The notes below the pieces were generated by a model that was not told the DNA's origin, did not search any database, and saw nothing but the letters and a program-made list of their open reading frames with translations. The position numbers and the translations under genes are program-made. A stretch of DNA of 64,000 nucleotides from Paenibacillus_S sp043945595 (GTDB taxonomy: Bacteria; Bacillota; Bacilli; Paenibacillales; NBRC-103111), in the NCBI RefSeq assembly GCF_043945595.1, contig NZ_JBIFNP010000001.1, positions 5,332,001 to 5,396,000 of the forward strand, given 5' to 3'. This document shows, one piece after another, positions 1 to 9,286 of this stretch; within the stretch, counting starts at the first letter, position 1, and the number at the start of each line of letters is the position of its first letter.

Positions 1-3000
1 TCAGCTTTTACAATTCGAGGCACATATTGGGTAAAGGAGACCAGCTCCACGCTTTTCCCATCTGCCGAATTCACCTTTAAAGTGAATTCGGCGGCGCCCA
101 GCACCTGCCGGCCGGACGCCTCGGCCTGCTCGGCTGCAGCCTTATCCTTTGAAATGAATACTTCTACGCTAACTTGCTCCGCCGGTACTCCAAGTGCAGA
201 GGCAAGCTCTTGCAGTTGGAGCTGCTGCACAGGCAGCTCATAGCTGCCAAACGGCGTATCTACGCTGATCGTATGAAGGCCGGAGGCGGAAGCCAACTTT
301 TGCAAAGCGCTGTTGGTGAGCGTAACGACAGCCGCTTCAGCGGTCGTTCCCTGCCCCGGCTCCACAACCAGCTTGATCCGGCCGCTATCGTTATTTTGCA
401 GCGCGTCGGTGAGGGTCTGCCCGTCTGCCTCAGCTTGGGCGACCGATTGTCCGTCCACGTTCGCTATCGTCGTCTTAAGGGACACGCCAGCCTGACTCGT
501 TGAGGCGCTCCCTGCTTCGATTGGCTCAGAAAGCGCAGACGCAGAGGAACCGCTACCGCCGGCGCTTGAATTATTGCCGCTTCCATGGGAGCGCGATCCG
601 CTGCGGATCACTCCGATTTGATACGCCTTCTTGATGCCGCTCTCTGCCGTTACCTCAATGGTTATCGCGTTGTTCCCCACGTTCAAGCTTTGTCCGTACA
701 CGGCTCCGCTTACGCTGGCCGTCCCGTTAATTTTCAGCGAAGCAGCGGGATCTGCCGCTGTCGGCGTGACGTCGATACTGCTCACCGCGCTAGGCACGCT
801 GACCGAGTAGCTTGTAATCCCAGCGTTAAATGCTGGAGTTAACGTGCCTGCGCTGACCGTCAGGCCACTCAAATCCGCATTGTTCGATTGCACTCCCGCG
901 GCACGGTTGACGAGAAGGGTATACGTAGAAGGCGCCGCATAGACCGCCGAGGTCACGGGAATCACCTGAATCGTCACCGTATTTTCCCCAACGGCTAACG
1001 GGCTCAACGTATAGACGGAGCCGCTTACCGTAGCGGTTCCATTCACTTCAATCGCTGCGTCGGATGCAGCAGACGTTATATCTATGCTTGTCACCGCATG
1101 CGCTACGTTCACGGAGTAAGACGTTACATCAGGATCGAAGCTGATCGCTCCTTCGCTTACAGCCAGATTGGAGAGAACGGCAGCAGGCCATACCTCCTGG
1201 ATTTGAAGCTGATCTGCTTTCAAATAATTATTGCCGTTATGGTTCACATTGTTGTTCAGCACCTGAATACCGCTGCCCGCTTGAATATTGATGCCGCCCG
1301 TATTTCCGGCGACCGTATTCCCGCTAATTTCTATAGCGCTCGGGTCTCCAGCCATATATTTGCCCCATGGGTTGGACGGATCATCGACCTTCGTATCTCC
1401 GTTATCATGGCCCAGATAGATGCCCCAGAAGCCCGTTCCGCTGTTATTCTCGATGATATTGTCTTTCATAAGGACGCCAATGGCATTTAAAATCTTGATT
1501 CCCGTGGCATTCGTGAATGTCGTATTCTTAATCGTATTGCGTTCCACGACCGTCGCCGGCTCGGGAACAGTAACCGTATCGCCCGGCGTTCCCATCGTTA
1601 TGTTAATTCCGTCGCGCGTGTTGATAAGCGTGTTGTCGTGAATATAATTTCCCGGCCCCGTCGGGCCGTGATTGCTCGGTGCCGTTCCGCCCGTATTGCC
1701 AAGGCCGAGGCCGCCGCCCTGCACATTGGAAATCTCATTGTCATACACTTCGTTCAAATACTCGAACTCCCCGTGCAGATCGATGGAATCCAGCGCGGTG
1801 TTGTTAAACGTATTGCCGCGCACGACGTTGTTATGCGCATAATTTTGAATTAACGCCCCATGGCGCACGCGAACCTCGCCTGCATTCGGGCTGCCGAAGT
1901 AGTTGTTCTCGATCAAATTCCAACGCGGATCGTTCTCATAGCCGAGCATATTTTGCTTCGCGATCCCCTGGATTACTACGCCGTAACCGGCTCCGCTCGG
2001 CCCCATGTCCGTCGTGTTGCGGAATGTGCTGTTGCGCACAACGATATCATGGCTGCCGTCAATTCTTACTCCCATGCGGTAATATTTCTCTACCGTCACG
2101 TGGTCGATGGTTACATTGTAAGAGGTTGAATTATTCCCGCCGCTCTGAACTGTAATTCCGTTCTCTGGACCTCCCGCATATGGATTGTTTACCGTCGTGG
2201 ACGTCGGGTATCTTGTGCCGCCGCCGTCATCCCAGACCGAGGTAATCGTCAGATCGGAAATTTGAATATGATTCTGGTTCGGCACTTTCAATACGGCGCT
2301 GTTCTTCACGCCATCCAGCGTGGTCTTCAGCACGGTGCCGTCCTGGCTTTGTCCTCGAAGGTTCACATTGGACTTCAACGTAAGGTTGGTCAAGCCGTCA
2401 AGCGTGGAATCCAAGAGGTAGGTGCCGTTAGGCAGATACACCTCGTCCCCCGGCTGAGCCGCCTGCAAAGCTGCGCGAATCGCTGCCGCCGCATCCGTCT
2501 GCCCTGCAGAATCGGCATTGTAGGGTGCAGCCGTCACATCTATGGTACGGCCTGTCACCGCATGCGGCGTATGAACGGCATGCACCGTTCCATCGGCGTT
2601 CGTAAGTCCGGGCTTTGTAAAATCGACCGCTCCCGGCGGACGTCCCGGAGGAATATTAGGAACAATAGCTACAGGCGTATCTCCTGTCGGGTAAGGAGGA
2701 TACACTTTTACCTCGGTAAAGCTTGTAAAGGCGTTCGTCGTATTGCCATGACCTGTAATGCGCACATAGCGCGCTGCTTGCGGAGTAAAGCGGAAAGGCT
2801 GCATATCCAGCATCGTTACGCTGTATCCTGAAAATACCCGGTCCCATGCCGTACCGTCCGCGGAGAGGTCAATATCCAGGCTGGTCGCCCTTCCATCTCC
2901 GTTATAAAAGGCTACGCCTACATAACCGATGTTCAAAACCGAGCCCAGATCGTACTGGATCCAGGGATCGTTGGAGGAAGACCACCGTGTGTATAAATTG

Positions 3001-4130
3001 TCATCCGCCGTATTGGCCGCTACATTGCCGTCATCCCCGCTGGCGGTGACGCTATCGGGCTCAAGCGGATAAGCGTCCGGCGGAGACAGCAGGGTCGTTT
3101 TGGATAAAGACAAGCTGCCGCTGTCTGTCTTATTCCCGCCTGCATCAACCGCTTCAACCTTGAGCTGGTAAGTCTCGCCGGAAGTTAACCCGGTCAGCTT
3201 GTAATTATTGAACGGAGGCAGGCTCGTCCCCGACGAATCATTGCCCGGACTGGCGGCCGCAGGCACCGAAGCGATCAGACTGCCATTGTTATAAACGTTA
3301 TACGACTTCACATAGGTATCCGCATCCCGGGCAGCCGGCCAAGCCAAAAGAATGAAATCGCTGCCAAGATTTGCTGCCTTAAGCTGATCTCCCGCATCCC
3401 AGAAAGGCGCGCTATTATCGGTCACCGCGGTCTGGACAATGAGTTGGGGCATGTTGGCGGCCGCGGATTCCTTGGAGTACAGGTTTACGCTGATGCTTTT
3501 CTTACTTTTGTCTCCGACCACAAAGGTGATGACATTGCTGCCTGCCGCCAAAAATCTTTTTACATAATCGGTCACATCGATTTGATATTTGGCCGGCGAG
3601 CTTGCATTCGGCGTCGTTACCGTAAACGAAGGCGAGGTTGCATTGTCGTCGTTCAGACAGCTTACCCCCGAGCCCGTCAACGACAAATTGTTCGCTGCCG
3701 CTAGGTTCCATGTTAGGGTGCTCTCGCTCCAATCCGCTGAGGAGCCGGCCGTCGTGCCTGCGGCACAGACGCTTAGCGGCGTGTTCGTCCCGCTGGAATT
3801 CATTTTTGCCGCCAAGGACAAGACGAACTGATATTGGGCATAGTCCGGGGCACTGACCAGATCCGGATCTACACTGAACTTGTACAGCACATCCATTTCC
3901 TTGGAGCCGCTGGACGATACGCTGTACAGGCCGGTGGAAGAACCGGTGGCTGCATTTAAATTTTTGTCGGCATTCGAGCTGTCGATCGCCGCATCGGCCG
4001 CCGCATTAGCTACCGAAATCGGAGTCGTCACTACCGCCGCAGAACCGGGCGGCGCAACGGCAAACCACTGCGCCAATAATAAAAAACAAACGATACCGCA
4101 CCATCTTGACTTTACATTACGAAACAACAT
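1..4130 (-). CDS. large secreted multidomain beta-helix surface protein (C-terminus beyond window)
   Basis: An uninterrupted reading frame on the minus strand runs from ATG at 4130 to the window edge (1376 codons seen, no stop). GGGAGG lies 6 nt before the ATG. Read in order: a basic, hydrophobic signal peptide (about 1-33); a DNRLRE/CBM96-like domain (about 45-230); a fibronectin-III-like segment (about 245-340); a discoidin/F5-8C-type domain (about 350-480, with the NTADDNLYTRWSS region); a right-handed parallel beta-helix of the pectate-lyase-like fold (about 530-980), opened by a DAAAAIRAALQAAQPGD segment; two cadherin-like beta-sandwich repeats (about 985-1065 and 1085-1170); a Gly/Ser linker; and an Ig-like region that in Paenibacillus proteins usually precedes SLH anchors. 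SLH repeats would lie outside the window. The role is inferred to be binding or cleavage of an extracellular polysaccharide; no catalytic residue could be assigned. Confidence 0.85.
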   Translation of the reverse strand, partial: MLFRNVKSRWCGIVCFLLLAQWFAVAPPGSAAVVTTPISVANAAADAAIDSSNADKNLNAATGSSTGLYSVSSSGSKEMDVLYKFSVDPDLVSAPDYAQYQFVLSLAAKMNSSGTNTPLSVCAAGTTAGSSADWSESTLTWNLAAANNLSLTGSGVSCLNDDNATSPSFTVTTPNASSPAKYQIDVTDYVKRFLAAGSNVITFVVGDKSKKSISVNLYSKESAAANMPQLIVQTAVTDNSAPFWDAGDQLKAANLGSDFILLAWPAARDADTYVKSYNVYNNGSLIASVPAAASPGNDSSGTSLPPFNNYKLTGLTSGETYQLKVEAVDAGGNKTDSGSLSLSKTTLLSPPDAYPLEPDSVTASGDDGNVAANTADDNLYTRWSSSNDPWIQYDLGSVLNIGYVGVAFYNGDGRATSLDIDLSADGTAWDRVFSGYSVTMLDMQPFRFTPQAARYVRITGHGNTTNAFTSFTEVKVYPPYPTGDTPVAIVPNIPPGRPPGAVDFTKPGLTNADGTVHAVHTPHAVTGRTIDVTAAPYNADSAGQTDAAAAIRAALQAAQPGDEVYLPNGTYLLDSTLDGLTNLTLKSNVNLRGQSQDGTVLKTTLDGVKNSAVLKVPNQNHIQISDLTITSVWDDGGGTRYPTSTTVNNPYAGGPENGITVQSGGNNSTSYNVTIDHVTVEKYYRMGVRIDGSHDIVVRNSTFRNTTDMGPSGAGYGVVIQGIAKQNMLGYENDPRWNLIENNYFGSPNAGEVRVRHGALIQNYAHNNVVRGNTFNNTALDSIDLHGEFEYLNEVYDNEISNVQGGGLGLGNTGGTAPSNHGPTGPGNYIHDNTLINTRDGINITMGTPGDTVTVPEPATVVERNTIKNTTFTNATGIKILNAIGVLMKDNIIENNSGTGFWGIYLGHDNGDTKVDDPSNPWGKYMAGDPSAIEISGNTVAGNTGGINIQAGSGIQVLNNNVNHNGNNYLKADQLQIQEVWPAAVLSNLAVSEGAISFDPDVTSYSVNVAHAVTSIDITSAASDAAIEVNGTATVSGSVYTLSPLAVGENTVTIQVIPVTSAVYAAPSTYTLLVNRAAGVQSNNADLSGLTVSAGTLTPAFNAGITSYSVSVPSAVSSIDVTPTAADPAASLKINGTASVSGAVYGQSLNVGNNAITIEVTAESGIKKAYQIGVIRSGSRSHGSGNNSSAGGSGSSASALSEPIEAGSASTSQAGVSLKTTIANVDGQSVAQAEADGQTLTDALQNNDSGRIKLVVEPGQGTTAEAAVVTLTNSALQKLASASGLHTISVDTPFGSYELPVQQLQLQELASALGVPAEQVSVEVFISKDKAAAEQAEASGRQVLGAAEFTLKVNSADGKSVELVSFTQYVPRIVKA

Positions 4131-4593
4131 ATTTCGCCTCCCTGTTCGTTACAAGCCATCTTTTTATGTATCCGCTTTCAATTGATTTCGTACCATTGTC
4201 CCGCTCAGATCCATCTCCTTTCCGAAATTGAAAATATTTCCTTTCCCTCTTTCCTTTGTACCATGAAAACGAAATCGGAATTTGTCCAAATTTTAGGCGC
4301 GGTTGTTGATTTTTTAGATCTGCCGGTAACTTTTCATCAGAAATAGGCACCTGTTCCCTCACATATCCCCCTGCAGCTTGAATATATTTAGTAACAAGCA
4401 CTTTTTTTCTACCGGCAGCCTTGGTTTAACAAGAAATTACTGCAGCCAGGAGCCATGCCAGCTTGTTCATTGCTTCCCATCCCCATGTAACAATCTGCAC
4501 CGATCAAGCGAGCCCGACCGGACCATGCTTACGATGCAGTCGCGAGTTTGTGTACGCGATTACCCAAGTACAACTTTCAGGAGGTGTCACCGG
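4131..4593. other. divergent intergenic region between the surface protein and yhbH
   Basis: This 463-bp gap lies between two divergently transcribed genes and must hold both promoters. I found no convincing sigma-A, sigma-E or sigma-K boxes by eye, no RNA gene and no open frame with a good ribosome binding site. A longer open frame continues upstream of yhbH from 4378, but its N-terminal part has no family resemblance, and the strong Shine-Dalgarno at 4580-4586 marks 4594 as the real start. Confidence 0.5.
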
Positions 4594-5754
4594 ATGACTG
4601 AACCTTTATTTACCGTATCCAGAGAAGATTGGTCCTTGCATCGCAAAGGCTATCAAGACCAGACCCGCCACCAGGAGAAAGTACGTGAAGCGATTAAGCA
4701 GAACCTGCCTGATTTGGTGACGGATGAAAGCATCATTATGTCCGACGGCAAGCAGATCATTAAGGTGCCTATTAAGAGCCTTGATGAATACCGTCTCCGC
4801 TATAACTACAACAAGAGCAAGCATGTAGGGCAAGGGGACGGGGACAGTCAGGTCGGAGATGTGCTGGGAGTCGATCCTACTCCATCCTCCGGCGCAGGCA
4901 AGGGCGAGGGGGCCGGCGATCAGCCGGGAGACGATTATTACGATGCGGAAGTTCAGATGGAGGAGCTGCAGACGATGCTCTTCGAAGAGCTGGAGCTGCC
5001 GAACCTGCAGCAGAAGGAGAAAGAAAATATTACGACCAAAGAAACAATTTTCAACGATATCCGAAAAAAAGGAATCATGTCCAATATCGACAAGAAGCGG
5101 ACGATTCTCGAAAACCTCAAGCGCAACGCAACCTCCGGCATTCCGGGCATTCACGGGATTAACCCGGATGATCTGCGGTTCAAGACGTGGGAGGAGATCA
5201 TTACTCCGCAGTCCAACGCGCTCATTATCGCAATGATGGATACGTCCGGTTCGATGGGTTCCTTTGAAAAATATATCGCGCGCAGCTTTTTCTTCTGGAT
5301 GACCCGCTTTCTGCGCACCAAGTATGAGCATGTCGAGATTGTCTTTATCGCACACCATACCGAGGCCAAGGAAGTGACCGAGGAAGAATTTTTCACCAAA
5401 GGCGAAAGCGGCGGTACGATCTGCTCTTCCGCTTACCAGCTTGCCGTCGACCTGATCGACCGGCGCTACTCTCCGTCCCGCTATAACATTTATCCGTTCC
5501 ATTTCTCCGACGGCGACAACCTGACCTCCGATAACGAACGGTGCGTCAAGCTTATCGGCGAGCTGATCAAACGCTCCAATCTGTTCGGCTACGGGGAAGT
5601 GAATCAATACAACCGCAGCAGCACGCTCATGTCCGCCTACCGCAATCTGCACGATCCGAAGTTCGTCCACTATGTCATCCGCGAGAAAGGCGAGGTCTAC
5701 AAGGCGCTTCGCACCTTTTTCCCTAAATCTGCGGAAGGGAGAATCGCCCGATGA
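4594..5754 (+). CDS. yhbH: sporulation protein YhbH (DUF444 family)
   Basis: This 386-residue protein matches the YhbH/YeaH (DUF444) family in content and length (B. subtilis YhbH is about 390). The N-terminus MTEPLFTVSREDWSLH is typical, followed by an acidic Gly/Asp-rich linker (about 95-120) and a von Willebrand-A-like domain with the metal-site motif MMDTSGSMG near residue 213. The start at 4594 follows GGAGGTG. The stop overlaps the start of spoVR (ATGA at 5751-5754), so the two are translationally coupled. In enterobacteria the homologue YeaH works with the kinase YeaG (PrkA) and with YcgB (SpoVR). Here prkA lies about 27 kb away. The molecular activity of the family is not firmly known; a sporulation or stress role is taken from the family. 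Confidence 0.93.
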   Translation: MTEPLFTVSREDWSLHRKGYQDQTRHQEKVREAIKQNLPDLVTDESIIMSDGKQIIKVPIKSLDEYRLRYNYNKSKHVGQGDGDSQVGDVLGVDPTPSSGAGKGEGAGDQPGDDYYDAEVQMEELQTMLFEELELPNLQQKEKENITTKETIFNDIRKKGIMSNIDKKRTILENLKRNATSGIPGIHGINPDDLRFKTWEEIITPQSNALIIAMMDTSGSMGSFEKYIARSFFFWMTRFLRTKYEHVEIVFIAHHTEAKEVTEEEFFTKGESGGTICSSAYQLAVDLIDRRYSPSRYNIYPFHFSDGDNLTSDNERCVKLIGELIKRSNLFGYGEVNQYNRSSTLMSAYRNLHDPKFVHYVIREKGEVYKALRTFFPKSAEGRIAR

Positions 5755-7178
5755 GAGCCGACGAAATCAAGGATCTGGAATACGCTATCGCCGAAATTAC
5801 CGAAGTGGCTGACGGGTTCGGTCTGGACTACTATCCGATGCGCTACGAGATCTGCCCGGCCGATATCATTTATACGTTCGGCGCCTACGGGATGCCGACC
5901 CGGTTCAGCCATTGGAGCTTCGGCAAAACCTTTCACAAGATGAAGATGCAGTACGATTTCGGGTTAAGCAAAATTTACGAGCTGGTCATCAACTCTGATC
6001 CCTGCTACGCCTTCTTGCTGGACGGCAACTCGCTCATCCAGAACAAGCTGATCGTCGCGCACGTGCTGGCGCACTGCGACTTCTTCAAGAATAACGTGCG
6101 CTTCTCCAAGACCAACCGCAACATGGTCGAGAGCATGTCCGCTACGGCCGAGCGCATCCGTCAATACGAAATCCTGTACGGCACCGAGGAAGTCGAAAAA
6201 TTCATCGATGCGGTGCTGGCCATTCAGGAGCATGTCGATCCGACAATCGTGAAGCCTTATGAAGGCGGAAGGTTCGGCAAGGATAAAGAAGCCTCGGCGA
6301 AACAGGCTTCCCCCGAGCGCAAGCTGGGCTATGAGGATTTATGGGACCTGGATACCCTGGGGCGTGCCAAAAACGACCAGAAGCAGGAACCGACCAAATT
6401 CCCGCCCAAGCCGGAAAAGGATCTGGTCCTGTTCATCGAAGAGCATGCGCCTTACATGACCGAATGGCAGCGCGACATTATGACGATGCTGCGGGACGAG
6501 ATGCTGTACTTCTGGCCGCAGCTGGAGACCAAGATCATGAACGAAGGCTGGGCATCCTACTGGCATCAGCGCATCCTGCGCGAGCTGGATCTGACCGAGA
6601 CCGAAACGGTCGAATACGCGAAGCTGAACTCGTCGGTCGTCGTGCCCTCGCGTCACAGCCTCAATCCGTATTATCTCGGCTTGAAAATTTTCGAGGACAT
6701 CGAGAAGCGCTGGGATAACCCGACGCCGGAGGAGCGCGAACGCCACGGCCGCAAGGGCGGCGAAGGACGGCAAAAAATATTCGACGTACGCGAATACGAT
6801 TCGGATTTATCCTTTATCCGCAACTACATGACGAAGAAGCTGTGCGATGAGCTGGATTTGTATGTATTTGAGAAAAAGGGGCCCGAATGGAAAATTACGG
6901 ATAAAACGTGGATGAACATCCGTGATACGCTCGTCTATTCCCGCGTCAACGGCGGCTTCCCTTACATTGTCGTGGAAAACGGCAACTATGAGAAGAACGG
7001 CGAGCTGTACTTGAAGCATGCTTACGAGGGCGTGGAGCTGGATTTGAAATATGTGGAGCGAGCCATTCCCTATATTCACTACTTATGGGGACGCACCGTC
7101 CATCTGGAAACGGTCGTCGAGTCCAAGCCCGTCTTGTTCACCTACGACGGGAAGAAGCATAACCGGAAGTTTCTGTAA
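5751..7178 (+). CDS. spoVR: SpoVR family protein
   Basis: This 475-residue protein is close in length to B. subtilis SpoVR (468), which is needed for normal spore cortex formation and is made in the mother cell. Family hallmarks include the ICPADIIYTFGAYGMP segment, a histidine-rich VLAHCDFFKNN stretch at about residues 102-112 and NEGWASYWHQRI at about 263. The ATG overlaps the stop of yhbH, so the pair forms one operon. A rho-independent terminator follows the stop within 15 bp. The biochemical activity of SpoVR is unknown. Confidence 0.95.
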   Translation: MRADEIKDLEYAIAEITEVADGFGLDYYPMRYEICPADIIYTFGAYGMPTRFSHWSFGKTFHKMKMQYDFGLSKIYELVINSDPCYAFLLDGNSLIQNKLIVAHVLAHCDFFKNNVRFSKTNRNMVESMSATAERIRQYEILYGTEEVEKFIDAVLAIQEHVDPTIVKPYEGGRFGKDKEASAKQASPERKLGYEDLWDLDTLGRAKNDQKQEPTKFPPKPEKDLVLFIEEHAPYMTEWQRDIMTMLRDEMLYFWPQLETKIMNEGWASYWHQRILRELDLTETETVEYAKLNSSVVVPSRHSLNPYYLGLKIFEDIEKRWDNPTPEERERHGRKGGEGRQKIFDVREYDSDLSFIRNYMTKKLCDELDLYVFEKKGPEWKITDKTWMNIRDTLVYSRVNGGFPYIVVENGNYEKNGELYLKHAYEGVELDLKYVERAIPYIHYLWGRTVHLETVVESKPVLFTYDGKKHNRKFL

Positions 7179-7187
7179 CCCGATTCC

Positions 7188-7221
7188 GCCGCGGCAGCCT
7201 TAATTGTGAGGATGCCGCGGC
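7188..7221 (+). terminator. rho-independent terminator of yhbH-spoVR
   Basis: The inverted repeat GCCGCGGCA (7188-7196) and TGCCGCGGC (7213-7221) is followed on the plus strand by TTATTTTAT, ten bases after the spoVR stop. Confidence 0.8.
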
Positions 7222-8298
7222 TTATTTTATCGTCACAGGCAGCTCAATGCTGAATGTAAACACCCCGGAAACATGGGTAAGCGCAATGCTCCCTCCGTGG
7301 AGCTCGATAATATTTTTAGCAATGGAAAGACCGAGCCCGGAGCCCGCTTGAACCGTCTGTCCGCTCCTGGATTCGTCCGCCATATAGAAGCGGTCAAACA
7401 GATGCCGCTCCTGCTCCTCGCTGATGGGCCTTCCCTTATTCTGCAGCGTAATGATCAGACGCGATCCGCTGCTTTGTAAAGAAACGGCGATCTGCCCGGG
7501 CTTCACCGAAAACTTCAGCGCGTTCATCAACAAATTATCCATCGCCCGGGCGAATTTCTCGATATCGATGCAGGCTTCGACATGTTCATGGGGCAGTTCC
7601 TGGTGAAGGTCAAGCTCATGCTCCTGGGCAATCGGCTTGAATTCGAACAGCAGCTGTTCCAGCAGCTCCTTCATATTTATCGTTTGCATGGATAGCTTCG
7701 GATTGCCGGACGTCAGGCGGGTATATTCGAACAAATCGTCGATGAGCTTTTTTAACTGAACCGCTTTGTTGTGCGTGTTTTGAATAAAGCGGTCCTGCTC
7801 CGCCTGGCTGTGGTACGACTTGTTCTGCAGCAGATCCAAATACCCGATGATGCTCGTCAGCGGAGTCCGCAGATCGTGGGAGATGCCTGTGATCAGCTCC
7901 ATTTTGGACTGCTCGATTTCGCGTTCCTTCTGAATCTTCCGGTCCAGCTGCTTCGCCATCTCATTGATGTTCCTCGCTACTGTACCTAACTCGTCTTCCT
8001 GCAGCACCGGTACCCGGTAATTCAGATTTCCTTCGGCAATCCGAATAAGTCCGTCTGAAATAATAAGCAAATAGTTGACCGTAAGACGGGTAAACAAATA
8101 AAAAGAGATAAAAAACGCGAAGGTGAACGCAAACAAAGGGATATAAAACAGCTGGTATCCGTGCTCCAGCCGGTTCGTCACATTGGCCGCAAGGATCGTT
8201 ACCACAAGGGCAATAATCAAGCTGAAGCCCAGGTACCAGAACATCCTCAAGCGGATGCTTTTTTGACCGGTGACGGTTTGCATAAGCTTATTTTTCAA
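7222..8298 (-). CDS. VanS-like sensor histidine kinase
   Basis: A 358-residue membrane kinase. It has two transmembrane helices (about 20-42 and 50-75) with almost no extracellular loop, a HAMP domain (about 75-125), a HisKA domain with the phosphoacceptor motif ISHDLRTPLTSIIGYLDLL near 140-158 and a HATPase_c domain with N, G1 and G2 boxes to the end. It follows and slightly overlaps its cognate regulator. The longest start is a TTG at 8298; an in-frame ATG at 8283 is an alternative. The small sensor region suggests sensing within or at the membrane, as in VanS/BceS-like kinases. The signal is unknown, and no resistance or transporter gene lies next to it. Confidence 0.9.
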   Translation of the reverse strand: MKNKLMQTVTGQKSIRLRMFWYLGFSLIIALVVTILAANVTNRLEHGYQLFYIPLFAFTFAFFISFYLFTRLTVNYLLIISDGLIRIAEGNLNYRVPVLQEDELGTVARNINEMAKQLDRKIQKEREIEQSKMELITGISHDLRTPLTSIIGYLDLLQNKSYHSQAEQDRFIQNTHNKAVQLKKLIDDLFEYTRLTSGNPKLSMQTINMKELLEQLLFEFKPIAQEHELDLHQELPHEHVEACIDIEKFARAMDNLLMNALKFSVKPGQIAVSLQSSGSRLIITLQNKGRPISEEQERHLFDRFYMADESRSGQTVQAGSGLGLSIAKNIIELHGGSIALTHVSGVFTFSIELPVTIK

Positions 8299-8974
8299 TT
8301 TTATACCCTACTCCCCACACGGTCTTAATATAGCGCGGCTCCCTCGGGCTGTCCCCCATTTTCTCCCGCAGGTTTCGAATATGCACCATTACCGTATTGT
8401 CCGAGTAGCCGGACGGTTCGTTCCATACCCGCTCATAAATTTTGTCCGCGCTGAATACCTGCCCCGGATGAGAAGCCAGCAGCTCCAGAATCGAGAACTC
8501 AAGCGGTGTAAGCGAAATTTCCTTGTCCTTTAAAAAGACCGTATGCCGGTCCTTGTTGATCGTTAGATCCTGAACCATCAGCTCGGCGGCAGCATCAGCC
8601 GATTTCATGCCATAGCTCTGCCTGCGGAATTGCGCCTTGACCCGGGCCAGCAGCTCCAACGGGTTGAACGGCTTCGTCACGTAATCGTCGGCGCCCGTCG
8701 AAAGCCCAGTAATTTTATCGATATCCTCTTCTTTTGCGGACAGCATAATAATGGGAATATCGGAGCTCTCGCGGATTTTCAAGCACGTCTTGATCCCGTC
8801 CAGCCGGGGCATCATGACATCCAGAATCAGCAGCTGTACCGGATGGGCTTTCAACAGCTCCAGAGCCTGGATGCCATCCTCCGCTTCCAGCACCTGATAG
8901 CCTTCGTTTCGCAAATAAATATGAATGACATCCCGAATCTCGGAATCGTCATCCACAACCAATACCGTTTGCAT
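8288..8974 (-). CDS. VanR/OmpR-family response regulator
   Basis: A 228-residue OmpR-type regulator. The receiver domain (1-115) has the acidic pocket DDD near the N-terminus, the phosphoacceptor Asp in LLILDVMMP (about 53) and a conserved Lys in VTKPF. The C-terminal winged helix (about 130-226) has the typical ISLTPLEFSILELL and VMVHIRNLREKMG segments. It is the first gene of a two-gene unit with the kinase that overlaps its 3' end. Upstream, a 12-bp perfect palindrome TTCATGCATGAA at 9035-9046 could be an operator. Confidence 0.92.
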   Translation of the reverse strand: MQTVLVVDDDSEIRDVIHIYLRNEGYQVLEAEDGIQALELLKAHPVQLLILDVMMPRLDGIKTCLKIRESSDIPIIMLSAKEEDIDKITGLSTGADDYVTKPFNPLELLARVKAQFRRQSYGMKSADAAAELMVQDLTINKDRHTVFLKDKEISLTPLEFSILELLASHPGQVFSADKIYERVWNEPSGYSDNTVMVHIRNLREKMGDSPREPRYIKTVWGVGYKIEK

Positions 8975-9221
8975 ACGATCTGCTCCTTTTTAACAAAAAA
9001 TTCATGCTCATTAGTGTCCGATAAACGGCCATCGTTCATGCATGAAATGAGCGTTCCTCCTATTGTATATAAAATTTGTGAACCATTCAGCGGCATAAAT
9101 CTAAAGGTTTTCTTAAGTATAAGCTTGGCAGCGAGCTGCTTTTCTCCATCCGAGCTTATAAAATAACCCCACAAAGTGAGGCTTACGCTTCGAAGCGGAT
9201 TCGGGTACTTTGCGGGGACCC

Positions 9222-9252
9222 CGAAAAAATCAAAAAAACGCCTTGCGGCGTT
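9222..9252 (-). terminator. rho-independent terminator of the first CUT1 ABC operon
   Basis: On the minus strand the hairpin AACGCC-gcaa-GGCGTT (9252-9237) is followed by a long T-rich tract. It lies 35 bp after the last permease gene. A second, imperfect inverted repeat (9165-9177 with 9207-9217) follows on the same strand. Confidence 0.8.
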
Positions 9253-9286
9253 CCTTGAATATCTTATTTACGGCCTTGAGCCAGGC

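Noticed and set aside
4606..5670. 354-codon open frame antisense to yhbH
   Set aside because: It mirrors the codon pattern of yhbH, has no ribosome site and no family resemblance. High GC at third positions keeps the antisense frame open.
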